Assembly (NCBI RefSeq): GCF_013318015.2
Contig: NZ_CP115842.1
Coordinates: 1,356,001 to 1,420,000 of the forward strand
From: Agrobacterium tumefaciens
GTDB taxonomy: Bacteria; Pseudomonadota; Alphaproteobacteria; Rhizobiales; Rhizobiaceae
DNA length: 64,000 nt
Direction of reading: 5' to 3'
In this document: in pieces, positions 1 through 9,116 of the stretch
Position numbering within the stretch: position 1 is the first letter of the stretch
How the letters are laid out: each line of letters starts with the position of its first letter
Notes under the pieces: model-generated
The model's database searches: none
The model's input: only the letters and a program-made list of their open reading frames with translations
Told to the model about the DNA's origin: nothing
Translations under genes and position numbers: made by a program

Positions 1-578
1 CTGCGGGCGGCTATGGCGTCGGCAATATTCTGGTGTTCCTCGACAGAGCGGGCGTAGTCGCCAAGGATCGATACGAAAACCGTGTGGGTCTGGTCGAGAA
101 TGCGCCCATGCGTGCCGGAAATGACCGGAATGCGCGCGGCCGAAACAAGGGCCGTGTGGAAGCTGCGATCGTGAAACAGCGCTTTGGAGAGATCGTCCAG
201 CGTCGCGCTCTTGGCAAATTCGCGGTGTTTCGCAAGGCTTTCCAGAAGCTGCGCATGCAAGGCTTCGTCCAGCTGCCCGGCATCGAAGGCCACTTCCACA
301 GCGCCTTTTTCCAGCAGCATTCTGGCGGCGTAGAGTTCTTCCACATCCTCCACGGTAAAATCGCGTACTACCATGCCGCGCCTTGAGGAATTGACCACCA
401 GCCCGTCTGCCTCGAGTTTCAGGCATGCTTCCTTGACCGGCGTGGGGCTGATGCCGAGATCGGCGGCGAGTTCGTTGGGCAACAGCCGTTCGCCGCCGCG
501 CAATCTGCCGCTGACGATGCGCGCCCGCAGTTCCTGATGCGCTTGGTCGGCGAGCGTGACTTTGATCAGTGTGTTCAT
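1..578 (-). CDS. GntR family transcriptional regulator, FCD type (3' part cut by window edge)
   Basis: Reading leftward from an ATG at 578, a frame stays open to base 1, giving about 192 residues with no stop, so the gene continues outside the window. Residues about 10-70 form a GntR winged helix: the segment ERLLPNELAADLGISPTP is the typical recognition region, followed by VKEACLKLEADGLV and a RRGMVV wing. The rest is helical with the FCD pattern (VEELYAARMLLEKGAVE, then an FHDRSFHTAL segment with the metal-binding-type His). FCD regulators usually bind small carboxylic acids. The gene is divergent from the enolase-superfamily dehydratase at 862, its likely target. The start has only a weak ribosome site. 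The family call is secure; the ligand is unknown. Confidence 0.88.
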   Translation of the reverse strand, partial: MNTLIKVTLADQAHQELRARIVSGRLRGGERLLPNELAADLGISPTPVKEACLKLEADGLVVNSSRRGMVVRDFTVEDVEELYAARMLLEKGAVEVAFDAGQLDEALHAQLLESLAKHREFAKSATLDDLSKALFHDRSFHTALVSAARIPVISGTHGRILDQTHTVFVSILGDYARSVEEHQNIADAIAAR

Positions 579-626
579 GGCAACACCATCGCCTAACCGC
601 GAGTGACAGGCAATGACAGAATATAA

Positions 627-648
627 AAAATAAAAAATTTTTTATTTT
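627..648. promoter_or_regulatory. Perfect 22-bp A/T palindrome, possible operator
   Basis: An 11-bp arm (AAAATAAAAAA) is followed directly by its exact reverse complement in the spacer between the divergent GntR gene and the dehydratase gene. It lies in a strikingly A/T-rich patch (about 615-655) in GC-rich DNA. It could be an operator for the GntR regulator or an A/T-rich promoter element. No binding motif is known to me that matches it exactly. Confidence 0.45.
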
Positions 649-855
649 ACAATGGTCGATTTTGCTTTAGCTGTATCCGTCATCGGAAGCTGGCTGCTGG
701 AGGAGGGTGGCCGGGCAATCCCCTGAGGCTTCATCTCCTGCGGTCATTGATCGCGGGGCAGTGGCGACATTCCGCTGGTTGATCGGTGGAGCTTCGATCA
801 GAACGGAACTTCCGTTTATTCCTCCCCAAAGGCTGCTCAAGCGTCGAGGAATTGA

Positions 856-1980
<1,125 letters not shown>

Positions 1981-2064
1981 AACAGAGGCGTTCAGCCCGG
2001 ATTGCATCCGGCCACGGGGCGTCGGCGCCGTCAAAGGAATCGTGCGCTATCGAAGACTGGATCG

Positions 2065-2099
2065 CACCGTCACCCAGAATCTAATCCGGGGTGACGGTG
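2065..2099. repeat. Strong hairpin between convergent genes
   Basis: The arms CACCGTCACCC (2065-2075) and GGGTGACGGTG (2089-2099) pair perfectly over 11 bp with a 13-nt loop. The hairpin sits between the ends of the dehydratase and the convergent monooxygenase. No T-run follows on either strand, so it may be a transcription boundary or an interspersed palindromic repeat rather than a classic terminator. Confidence 0.45.
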
Positions 2100-2125
2100 T
2101 GGGCATGATGCAGGTTTTGCCAGAC

Positions 2126-3148
2126 TTAGCGCCAGCCGAGTGCAGGAGCCACCTGTTTGAGGATCGTCTCGATAACATGGGCGTTGTAGTCGACGCCCAG
2201 CTGGTTCGGCACGGTCAGCAACAGTGTGTCGGCCTCGGCGATGGCTTCGTCGGCTTTTAGCTGCTCGATCAATGCTTCCGGTCCGGCGGCGTAGCTGCGC
2301 CCGAAGATCGCGCGCGTCTTGTCGTCGATGTAACCGATCTTGTCGTCACCCTCGCTGCCGTAACCGAAATAGGATCGGTCGCGATCGCTGACGAGAGCGA
2401 AGATGCTGCGGCTGACCGACACGCGAGGCTCGCGGGCGTGTCCAGCCTCTTTCCATGCGGCGCGGTAAGCACGGATCTGTTCGGCCTGCTGCACATGGAA
2501 GGGTTCGCCGGTCTCATCCGTTTTCAGGGTGGAGCTTTGAAGGTTCATGCCAAGCTTTGCCGCCCAAACCGCCGTCGCATTGGAGCTGGAACCCCACCAG
2601 ATGCGCTCGCGCAACCCTTCGGAGTGCGGCTCCAGCCGCAGCAGGCCGGGCGGGTTGGGAAACATCGGCCGAGGGTTCGGCTCGGCGAAACCTTCGCCCT
2701 TCAGAAGCTCGAGGAAGACTTCGGTGTGCTGGCGCGCCATGTCCTCCTCGGTCTGGCCCTCGGCAGGGCGGTAGCCGAAATAGCGCCAGCCGTCGATCAC
2801 CTGTTCGGGAGAACCGCGACTGATGCCGAGTTGCAGGCGTCCGCCGGCGATGAGATCGGCTGAACTCGCATCCTCCACCATGTAAAAGGGGTTCTCATAA
2901 CGCATATCGATGACGCCGGTGCCGATCTCGATACTTTTCGTTCTTGCGCCAACGGCGGCAAGCAGCGGGAAAGGTGATCCCAACTGGCGGGCGAAGTGGT
3001 GGACACGGAAATAAGCGCCGTCGGCGCCGAGTTCTTCCGCAGCAACGGCCAGGTCTATCGATTGCAGCAGGGTGTCTGCAGCAGAGCGGGTCTGCGACTG
3101 GGGCGAGGGCGTCCAGTGTCCGAAGGATAGAAATCCGATCTTTTTCAT
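2126..3148 (-). CDS. LLM-class flavin-dependent oxidoreductase (luciferase-like monooxygenase)
   Basis: The 340-aa protein begins MKKIGFLSFGHW and has the luciferase-like TIM-barrel pattern: IDLAVAAEELGADGAYFRVHHF, then IEIGTGVIDMRYENPF, then GRLQLGISRGSPEQV. Such enzymes use FMNH2 and O2 to oxidise or cleave organic substrates; the substrate here is unknown. The frame could start 15 codons upstream, but the ATG at 3148 is preceded at good distance by GGAAGG and matches family N-termini. It lies downstream of and on the same strand as the LysR gene at 3283, 134 nt away, and may be co-transcribed. It is not an SsuD-type neighbour of the sulfonate transporter, which is 30 kb away. Confidence 0.85.
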   Translation of the reverse strand: MKKIGFLSFGHWTPSPQSQTRSAADTLLQSIDLAVAAEELGADGAYFRVHHFARQLGSPFPLLAAVGARTKSIEIGTGVIDMRYENPFYMVEDASSADLIAGGRLQLGISRGSPEQVIDGWRYFGYRPAEGQTEEDMARQHTEVFLELLKGEGFAEPNPRPMFPNPPGLLRLEPHSEGLRERIWWGSSSNATAVWAAKLGMNLQSSTLKTDETGEPFHVQQAEQIRAYRAAWKEAGHAREPRVSVSRSIFALVSDRDRSYFGYGSEGDDKIGYIDDKTRAIFGRSYAAGPEALIEQLKADEAIAEADTLLLTVPNQLGVDYNAHVIETILKQVAPALGWR

Positions 3149-3282
3149 GATGACCTTCCAAATGTTTAGGATGCAGCTGACTTGAGCCGGCATCGTTGTT
3201 GTCAGTCATATAGGCTGAAGTGCGGATTCTCCAATCCGCTGCGCGTAGACACGGTGTCGCCGAAATGTGAACGACGGTTGTT

Positions 3283-4212
3283 TCAGGCGATCGTCTTGCG
3301 GTCGAGGATGAAGAGATTTTGGTGGGCGCGCGCCGTCGTGAGAATGAAATCCATCAGCGAGCGCACGCGCGGCACATTGGCAAGGTCCTGATGGCTCGTC
3401 AGCCAGTAACCCCGCCGCAGTTCCACTTCACCTGCCAGCACCATCTGCAGGTCCGGAAAGCGTGCGGCGATGAAGTTGGGCAATATGCAAAGGCCACGTC
3501 CGCTCAGCGTTGCAGTCAACTGCGCAAAAATGCTTGATGACTGGAAGTTGGGTCGGAGGCCGGGCATCACGTCGCGCATGTAATCGAGGCCCGGCGAGAA
3601 GATCAGATCCTGCACGTAACCGATAAAGAAATGATCGGGCAAATCTTCGCGCCGGGTGATTTTCGGGTGGCTGGCAAGATAGGAACGCGATGCGTAGATA
3701 TGCAGCGTGTAATCGACGATCTGTTCGTTGATGTAGGGGCCTGCTTTCGGCGGATCGAGTGTGACCGCCACATCCGCTTCTTTCTTCGACAATGCCATGA
3801 TCTGCTGGATCGTAACCATCTCCACCATGATGTGCGGATGGGTGACGGCGAAGTCTTTCAGCCTTTCCACGAAGAAAAAGTTGGAAAAACCTTCAGGCGC
3901 ACTGAGCCTGACCACGCCGCGCAGCAGGCTGCCGCTTTCGGAAATATCCGATTGCAATCTTTCCGCTTCCGCCTCGATGCGCTCGACGGTATCGACCAGG
4001 CGCCGCCCGACCGTCGTCAGTTCGTAACCACGTGGATTTCGCTCGAACAGTTTGGTTTTAAGCGAGAATTCCAGCCGGTCGATGTGGCGGGAGACGGTGG
4101 CGTGGCTGGTGCGCAGACTACGCGCTGCCGATGAAAGTTGTCCGGTGCGGGCCACCGCCAGAAAATATTGCAGGTCGTCCCAGGTAAAAGGCGTGGCCAA
4201 TTCGGTCTCCAT
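3283..4212 (-). CDS. LysR family transcriptional regulator
   Basis: The 309-aa protein has an N-terminal LysR winged helix at about residues 10-70 (DDLQYFLAVARTGQLSSAARSL, then TSHATVSRHIDRLE, then LFERNPRGYELT). A periplasmic-binding-like effector domain follows, with the LSAPEGF and PHIMVEM patterns of the family. It is divergent from the ABC transporter operon starting at 4433, with a 220-bp spacer, so it probably controls that operon in response to the imported compound. A perfect inverted repeat lies 9-26 nt before its start codon (4221-4238), as expected for an autoregulatory LysR site. The co-directional monooxygenase downstream may belong to the same transcript. The effector is unknown. 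Confidence 0.9.
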   Translation of the reverse strand: METELATPFTWDDLQYFLAVARTGQLSSAARSLRTSHATVSRHIDRLEFSLKTKLFERNPRGYELTTVGRRLVDTVERIEAEAERLQSDISESGSLLRGVVRLSAPEGFSNFFFVERLKDFAVTHPHIMVEMVTIQQIMALSKKEADVAVTLDPPKAGPYINEQIVDYTLHIYASRSYLASHPKITRREDLPDHFFIGYVQDLIFSPGLDYMRDVMPGLRPNFQSSSIFAQLTATLSGRGLCILPNFIAARFPDLQMVLAGEVELRRGYWLTSHQDLANVPRVRSLMDFILTTARAHQNLFILDRKTIA

Positions 4213-4220
4213 TGCCAGGT

Positions 4221-4238
4221 CTGTTCAAAAATGAACAG
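4221..4238. promoter_or_regulatory. Inverted repeat CTGTTCA-AAAA-TGAACAG, candidate LysR operator
   Basis: The arms are 7 bp and perfect, with a 4-nt A spacer. It contains the T-N11-A geometry common to LysR sites and sits just upstream of the LysR start codon in the divergent spacer with the ABC operon. A further half-site-like TGTTC follows at 4243-4247. Binding is inferred. Confidence 0.5.
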
Positions 4239-4432
4239 TTCCTGTTCGCAATTTGATGATGCCCCGCTCTTGTGTCAACGGCCGAATTCGAGAAGTCTAC
4301 ATAGGGAGGCGCTGCTTTGAGGAGGGTGGCGCGACCGTTGTGATGCAACACCGTTGGACGATCGCCATGCGCCTTCGTTCACCGTTGCACAGACCTATCT
4401 GAGGCTCGCAATCATCTCTGGGAGGAGAAGTC

Positions 4433-5641
4433 ATGCGCAAGAGTATCGTTTTATCCACGGCCATGGCACTGGCGGCAGGCACCGCCGCTTACGCTGCCGA
4501 GATTTCGGACGGCAAGGTCAAGATCGGCATCTTGAACGACCAGTCGGGCGTCTACGCCAATTTCGGCGGCAAATACTCATATGAGGCCGCGAAGATGGCG
4601 GTCGAGGATTTTGGCGGCAAGGTGCTGGGCGCGCCGGTGGAAGTGGTAACGGCTGACCACCAGAACAAGGCGGATGTCGCTTCCAACATCGCCCGGCAGT
4701 GGTACGACACCGAACAGGTCGATTCGATCATGGAACTGACCTCGTCGTCGGTGGGCCTTGCCGTGCAGGCTCTCTCGAAGGACAAAAAGAAGATCACCAT
4801 CAACACGGGCGCTGCAACCACGGAACTGACGGGCAAGCAGTGCAGCCCCTATGGTTTCCACTGGGCCTACGACACCTATTCGCTGGCAGTCGGCACCGGC
4901 GGTGCGCTGGTGAAACAGGGTGGCGACAGCTGGTTCTTTCTGACTGCGGATTACGCCTTCGGTTATTCGCTGGAAGAAAACACGTCCAACTTCGTCAAGG
5001 CCAATGGCGGCAAGGTGCTGGGTTCCGTGCGCCATCCGTTGGCCTCTACGGATTATTCCTCCTTCCTGTTGCAGGCGCAGTCATCAGGCGCGAAGGTCAT
5101 CGGCCTTGCCAATGCCGGTCTCGACACCTCCAACGCCATCAAGCAGGCCGCTGAATTCGGTATCGTTGCGGGCGGGCAGCGGCTGGCGGCCCTTCTCTTT
5201 ACGCTTGCCGAAGTGCACGGCCTCGGTCTCGAAGCGGCTCAGGGCCTGACGCTGACGGAAGGGTTCTATTGGGACCGCGACGATGAATCGCGCAAATTCG
5301 GCGAACGGTTCAAGGAACGCACCGGCGCCATGCCGAACATGGTCCACGCTGGTACCTATTCCGCCGTGCTGCATTACCTGAAGGCCATCGATAAGGCCGG
5401 CACCGACGATGCTGACGCCGTGGCAAAGGCCATGAAGGAAATGCCTGTCAACGACGTCTTCTCGAAGGATGGCCATGTGGCCGCTAATGGCCGCATGATC
5501 CACGACATGTATCTGATGGAAGTAAAGAAGCCGGATGAGAGCAAGCAGCCGTGGGACTACTACAAGGTGCTTGCCACGATCCCCGGCAAGGAAGCCTTCA
5601 TGGACCCCGCAAAAAGCGGTTGCCCGCTGGTAACGCAGTAA
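4433..5641 (+). CDS. ABC transporter substrate-binding protein, branched-chain amino acid/amide (HAAT) family
   Basis: The 402-aa protein starts with a Sec signal peptide (basic MRKS, hydrophobic core, cleavage near AYA-AEIS). The mature part opens KVKIGILNDQSGVYANFGG, typical of LivJ/K-like type I binding proteins that deliver hydrophobic amino acids, amides or aromatic acids to LivHMGF permeases. GGAGGAG precedes the ATG at good spacing. It is the first gene of a tightly packed operon that carries all four other transporter subunits and four dehydrogenase/CoA-ligase genes. The ligand is therefore more likely an organic acid or hydroxy compound than an amino acid; that is inference from context. 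Confidence 0.9.
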   Translation: MRKSIVLSTAMALAAGTAAYAAEISDGKVKIGILNDQSGVYANFGGKYSYEAAKMAVEDFGGKVLGAPVEVVTADHQNKADVASNIARQWYDTEQVDSIMELTSSSVGLAVQALSKDKKKITINTGAATTELTGKQCSPYGFHWAYDTYSLAVGTGGALVKQGGDSWFFLTADYAFGYSLEENTSNFVKANGGKVLGSVRHPLASTDYSSFLLQAQSSGAKVIGLANAGLDTSNAIKQAAEFGIVAGGQRLAALLFTLAEVHGLGLEAAQGLTLTEGFYWDRDDESRKFGERFKERTGAMPNMVHAGTYSAVLHYLKAIDKAGTDDADAVAKAMKEMPVNDVFSKDGHVAANGRMIHDMYLMEVKKPDESKQPWDYYKVLATIPGKEAFMDPAKSGCPLVTQ

Positions 5642-5655
5642 AAAGGGGGAACTTC

Positions 5656-6441
5656 ATGATGATCGCTCCCGCCCCTGCCGGTCAGGCGGAACCCCGCGTC
5701 GTGCTTTCGGCGCGCGGTCTCTCCAAGACCTTCGGCGCATTCGCGGCCGTGAAAAACGTCGATCTCGACGTCCATCATGCCCGCGTGCATGCACTTATTG
5801 GTCCGAACGGCGCCGGCAAAACCACGGTCTTCAACCTGTTGACCAAGTTTCTCCAGCCGACAGGCGGGGCGATCACCTTCATGGGAACGGATATAACAAA
5901 GACGCCGCCGGACAAGGTGGCGCGGCTCGGTCTCGTCAGGTCTTTCCAGATATCGGCGGTGTTTCCGCATCTGACGGTTCTTGAGAACGTGCGGGTGGCG
6001 TTGCAGCGGCCGAATAACCTTTCAACGCAATTCTGGTTGCCGCTCTCGTCACTCGACAGGCTCAATGCACGTGCCGAGGAGTTGATCGCAACGGTTGGCC
6101 TGACACGGGAAAAAAATGCACTTGCGGCCGATCTTTCCTACGGTCGCAAGCGCGTTCTTGAAATCGCCACGACGCTTGCGCTCGACCCGAAGGTATTGCT
6201 TCTCGATGAGCCGATGGCGGGCATGGGGGGCGAGGATGTCGCGCATGTCGCCGATCTCATCCGCGAAGTGGCCAAAACGCGCGCGGTGCTGATGGTCGAA
6301 CACAATCTGAAGGTCGTGGCGGATATCTGCCATCAGGTAACGGTGCTGCAGCGGGGCGAAATTCTGGCGGAGGGCGATTATGCCACCGTCTCCGCCGATC
6401 CGCGCGTGCGTACGGCCTATATGGGCACGGAGGAGGCGTGA
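5656..6441 (+). CDS. ABC transporter ATP-binding protein, LivG type
   Basis: The 261-aa ATPase has Walker A GPNGAGKTT, a signature region LSYGRKRVLEIA (divergent from LSGGQ, as is common in LivG), Walker B VLLLDEPMAGM, and the switch His in MVEHNLKVV. The frame is open upstream, but the ATG at 5656 has an AAGGGGG ribosome site 14 nt after the binding-protein stop and removes an overlap. It is one of the two ATPases powering the LivHM-like permease. The next ATPase gene follows after one base. Confidence 0.92.
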   Translation: MMIAPAPAGQAEPRVVLSARGLSKTFGAFAAVKNVDLDVHHARVHALIGPNGAGKTTVFNLLTKFLQPTGGAITFMGTDITKTPPDKVARLGLVRSFQISAVFPHLTVLENVRVALQRPNNLSTQFWLPLSSLDRLNARAEELIATVGLTREKNALAADLSYGRKRVLEIATTLALDPKVLLLDEPMAGMGGEDVAHVADLIREVAKTRAVLMVEHNLKVVADICHQVTVLQRGEILAEGDYATVSADPRVRTAYMGTEEA

Positions 6442-6442
6442 T

Positions 6443-7144
6443 ATGGCGGCAATGCTCGAAGTCTCCAACCTGAAATCCTGGTACGGCGAAAGCCAGGCGC
6501 TGCACGGCGTCGATCTGACCGTCGGCGAAGGCGAAACCATCACCATTCTCGGGCGCAATGGGGTTGGCAAGACCACGACGCTGCGCACCATTATGGGCAT
6601 CATCCGCAACCGCAAGGGCGTGATCAAGCTCGGCGGCAAGGATCTGATGCCGGTGCCGTTGCATCGCACGGCGAAATACGGACTCGGTTTCGTGCCGGAA
6701 GAGCGCGGCATCTTCGCGACACTGAGCGTCGAGGAAAATCTGAAACTTCCGCCCGTCGTCGCATCCGGCGGCATGACGCTCGATGAAATCTACGAGCTGT
6801 TTCCCAATCTTTACGAACGCCGGGCGAGCCCCGGCACCAAGCTTTCCGGCGGCGAACAGCAGATGCTGGCCATGGCGCGCATCCTGCGCACAGGGGTCAA
6901 GGTTCTCCTGCTCGATGAGCCGACCGAAGGGCTTGCGCCTGTAATCGTGCAGCGCATCGGCGAGGTGCTGAAGACCTTGAAAAGTCGTGGCATGACAGTG
7001 GTTCTGGTCGAGCAGAATTTCCGCTTCGCCAGCCGCATCGCGGATCGTTTCTACCTGATGGATCATGGCCAGATGGTCAGCAATTTTCCGGTGGGCGAGC
7101 TTTCCGGCCGCATGGGCGAACTCAATAAAGTGCTGGGGGTTTAA
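6443..7144 (+). CDS. ABC transporter ATP-binding protein, LivF type
   Basis: The 233-aa protein has Walker A GRNGVGKTT, signature LSGGEQQML, Walker B VLLLDEPTEGLAP and switch LVEQNF. LivF proteins pair with LivG as a heterodimer. The chosen ATG at 6443 lies one base after the LivG stop, with GGAGGAGG inside the end of the LivG gene as the ribosome site. The longer upstream frame would overlap LivG and is not supported by family length. Confidence 0.92.
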   Translation: MAAMLEVSNLKSWYGESQALHGVDLTVGEGETITILGRNGVGKTTTLRTIMGIIRNRKGVIKLGGKDLMPVPLHRTAKYGLGFVPEERGIFATLSVEENLKLPPVVASGGMTLDEIYELFPNLYERRASPGTKLSGGEQQMLAMARILRTGVKVLLLDEPTEGLAPVIVQRIGEVLKTLKSRGMTVVLVEQNFRFASRIADRFYLMDHGQMVSNFPVGELSGRMGELNKVLGV

Positions 7145-7146
7145 CG

Positions 7147-8034
7147 ATGACGATGCTCTTCGGCGTTCCGCTTCAGGCCCTGCTCGGGCAATTGCTGATC
7201 GGCCTCATCAACGGGTCGTTTTATGCGCTCCTGTCGCTCGGCCTTGCCGTCATTTTCGGCCTGCTGCGCGTCATCAATTTCGCCCATGGTGCCCAATATA
7301 TGCTTGGCGCTTTCGTCGCCTTTCTCGGCCTGCAATATTTCGGCATCAGCTTCTGGTGGGCACTGTTGGTGACGCCGCTTGTCGTTGCACTTTTCGGCGC
7401 GATCATCGAGCGCCTGCTACTGTCGCGGCTTTACGATCTCGATCCGCTGTATGGGCTGCTCTTCACCTTCGGCCTGGCGCTGGTGGTGGAAGGCACGTTC
7501 CGCTGGCTGTACGGTGCGGCGGGTCAACCCTATTCGGTTCCGCGCGAGCTTGCAGGCGGCACCAATCTCGGTTTCATGTTTCTGCCGAACTACCGCGCTT
7601 TCGTCGTCGTCATCTCGCTTGTCGCCTGCATCGCCACCTGGGCGTTGATCGAAAAGACGAGGCTCGGCTCCTATCTGCGGGCTGCGACGGAAAATCCGAC
7701 ACTGGTGCAGGCCTTCGGTATCAACGTGCCTGTGCTCCTGACGCTGACCTACGCGCTGGGCGCGGGCCTTGCCGGTTTCACCGGCGTGCTGGCCGCGCCG
7801 ATCTATCAGGTCTCACCGCTGATGGGCACCAACCTCATCATCGTCGTCTTCGCCGTCGTCGTGGTCGGCGGCATGGGGTCGATCATGGGCGCCATCGTCA
7901 CCGGCTACATGCTGGGTATCGCTGAAGGCCTGACCAAGGTGTTCTACCCGGAAGCGTCCAACATTGTCATCTTCGTCATCATGGCCTTTGTGCTGCTCAT
8001 CCGCCCCGCCGGACTTTTCGGAAAGGACGCCTGA
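7147..8034 (+). CDS. Branched-chain amino acid-type ABC permease, LivH type
   Basis: The 295-aa inner-membrane protein has about eight hydrophobic segments and the LivH hallmark LINGSFYALLSLGLAVIFGL near the N-terminus, followed by INFAHGAQYMLGAF. The loop with EKTRLGSYLRAATENP is the typical EAA-like ATPase-coupling loop. It starts two bases after the livF stop, so translation is probably coupled. It forms the transmembrane channel with the LivM-type protein encoded next. Confidence 0.93.
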   Translation: MTMLFGVPLQALLGQLLIGLINGSFYALLSLGLAVIFGLLRVINFAHGAQYMLGAFVAFLGLQYFGISFWWALLVTPLVVALFGAIIERLLLSRLYDLDPLYGLLFTFGLALVVEGTFRWLYGAAGQPYSVPRELAGGTNLGFMFLPNYRAFVVVISLVACIATWALIEKTRLGSYLRAATENPTLVQAFGINVPVLLTLTYALGAGLAGFTGVLAAPIYQVSPLMGTNLIIVVFAVVVVGGMGSIMGAIVTGYMLGIAEGLTKVFYPEASNIVIFVIMAFVLLIRPAGLFGKDA

Positions 8035-8035
8035 T

Positions 8036-9043
8036 ATGTCCAAAGCCACTCACAACCCGACAGCCGGCGCGATGCCGCAGGCCGAGGTTTCCGCAACCGC
8101 TGGAACCATCAAGACCGTGCTGATACTGGCAGGACTGGCCGTGCTGATCGCTGCACCGATGTTCGTTTATCCGATCTTTCTGATGAAGCTGCTTTGCTTC
8201 GCGCTGTTTGCCTGCGCCTTCAATCTGCTGATCGGTTACACCGGGCTGCTTTCCTTCGGCCATGCGGCATTTTTCGGCGGCGCTGCCTATTTCACCGCCT
8301 ATTCGGTGAAGGAATGGGGCGTCACGCCCGAGATCGGCCTCCTCATCGGCATGGCGGGTGCCGCCCTTCTTGGCCTCGTCATCGGCTTTTTCGCCATTCG
8401 CCGGCAGGGCATCTATTTCGCCATGATCACGCTTGCCTTGTCGCAGATGTTTTATTTTTTCTGCCTTCAAGCACCCTTCACCCATGGTGAGGACGGATTG
8501 CAGGGCGTGCCGCGTGGACACCTCTTCGGCCTTCTCGATCTCAACGCGCCGCTGAACATTTACTACACGGTGCTTGCCGCCTTCGTGCTGGCACTTCTCG
8601 TCATCTGGCGTTTCGTCAACTCGCCGTTCGGCATGATCCTGAAATCCATCCGCGAAAACGAGCAGCGCGCCATTTCTCTTGGATACAGCGTGCAGCGTTA
8701 CAAGCTTGGTGCTTTCGTCATGTCGGCGGCGCTTGCCGGTCTTGCGGGCGGCCTGAAGGCGCTGGTGTTCCAGTTCGCAACATTGACCGATGTGGCCTGG
8801 CAGATGTCGGGCGAGGTTATCCTGATGACCCTGCTCGGCGGCATTGGCACCATGATCGGCCCGATCTTCGGTGCGGGGCTTGTCGTCGCACTGCAGAACT
8901 ATCTCGCGACATCCGATTTCCCGGTCACCATCATCACCGGCCTCGTTTTCATGGCTTGCGTTCTGGTGTTCCGGCGCGGTCTGATCGGTGAATTTTACGC
9001 TTCGCGGCTCGGGCGAAAACTGGGTTTTCAGCACCGGGGATAA
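8036..9043 (+). CDS. Branched-chain amino acid-type ABC permease, LivM type
   Basis: The 335-aa membrane protein begins with a hydrophilic stretch of about 30 residues and then multiple membrane segments. The family signatures NLLIGYTGLLSFGHAAFFGG and the coupling loop SPFGMILKSIRENEQRA are present. The ATG at 8036 lies one base after the LivH stop; the upstream in-frame extension is a shadow of livH. It completes the five-component importer. The next gene, a GMC oxidoreductase, starts 73 nt later. Confidence 0.92.
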   Translation: MSKATHNPTAGAMPQAEVSATAGTIKTVLILAGLAVLIAAPMFVYPIFLMKLLCFALFACAFNLLIGYTGLLSFGHAAFFGGAAYFTAYSVKEWGVTPEIGLLIGMAGAALLGLVIGFFAIRRQGIYFAMITLALSQMFYFFCLQAPFTHGEDGLQGVPRGHLFGLLDLNAPLNIYYTVLAAFVLALLVIWRFVNSPFGMILKSIRENEQRAISLGYSVQRYKLGAFVMSAALAGLAGGLKALVFQFATLTDVAWQMSGEVILMTLLGGIGTMIGPIFGAGLVVALQNYLATSDFPVTIITGLVFMACVLVFRRGLIGEFYASRLGRKLGFQHRG

Positions 9044-9116
9044 GAATTTTTTGAAACAGGGGGAAGGCTCCTCCGCGTCCGGGGCGACGCGGCAAGGGCG
9101 CCCCATGGAGAATAGC

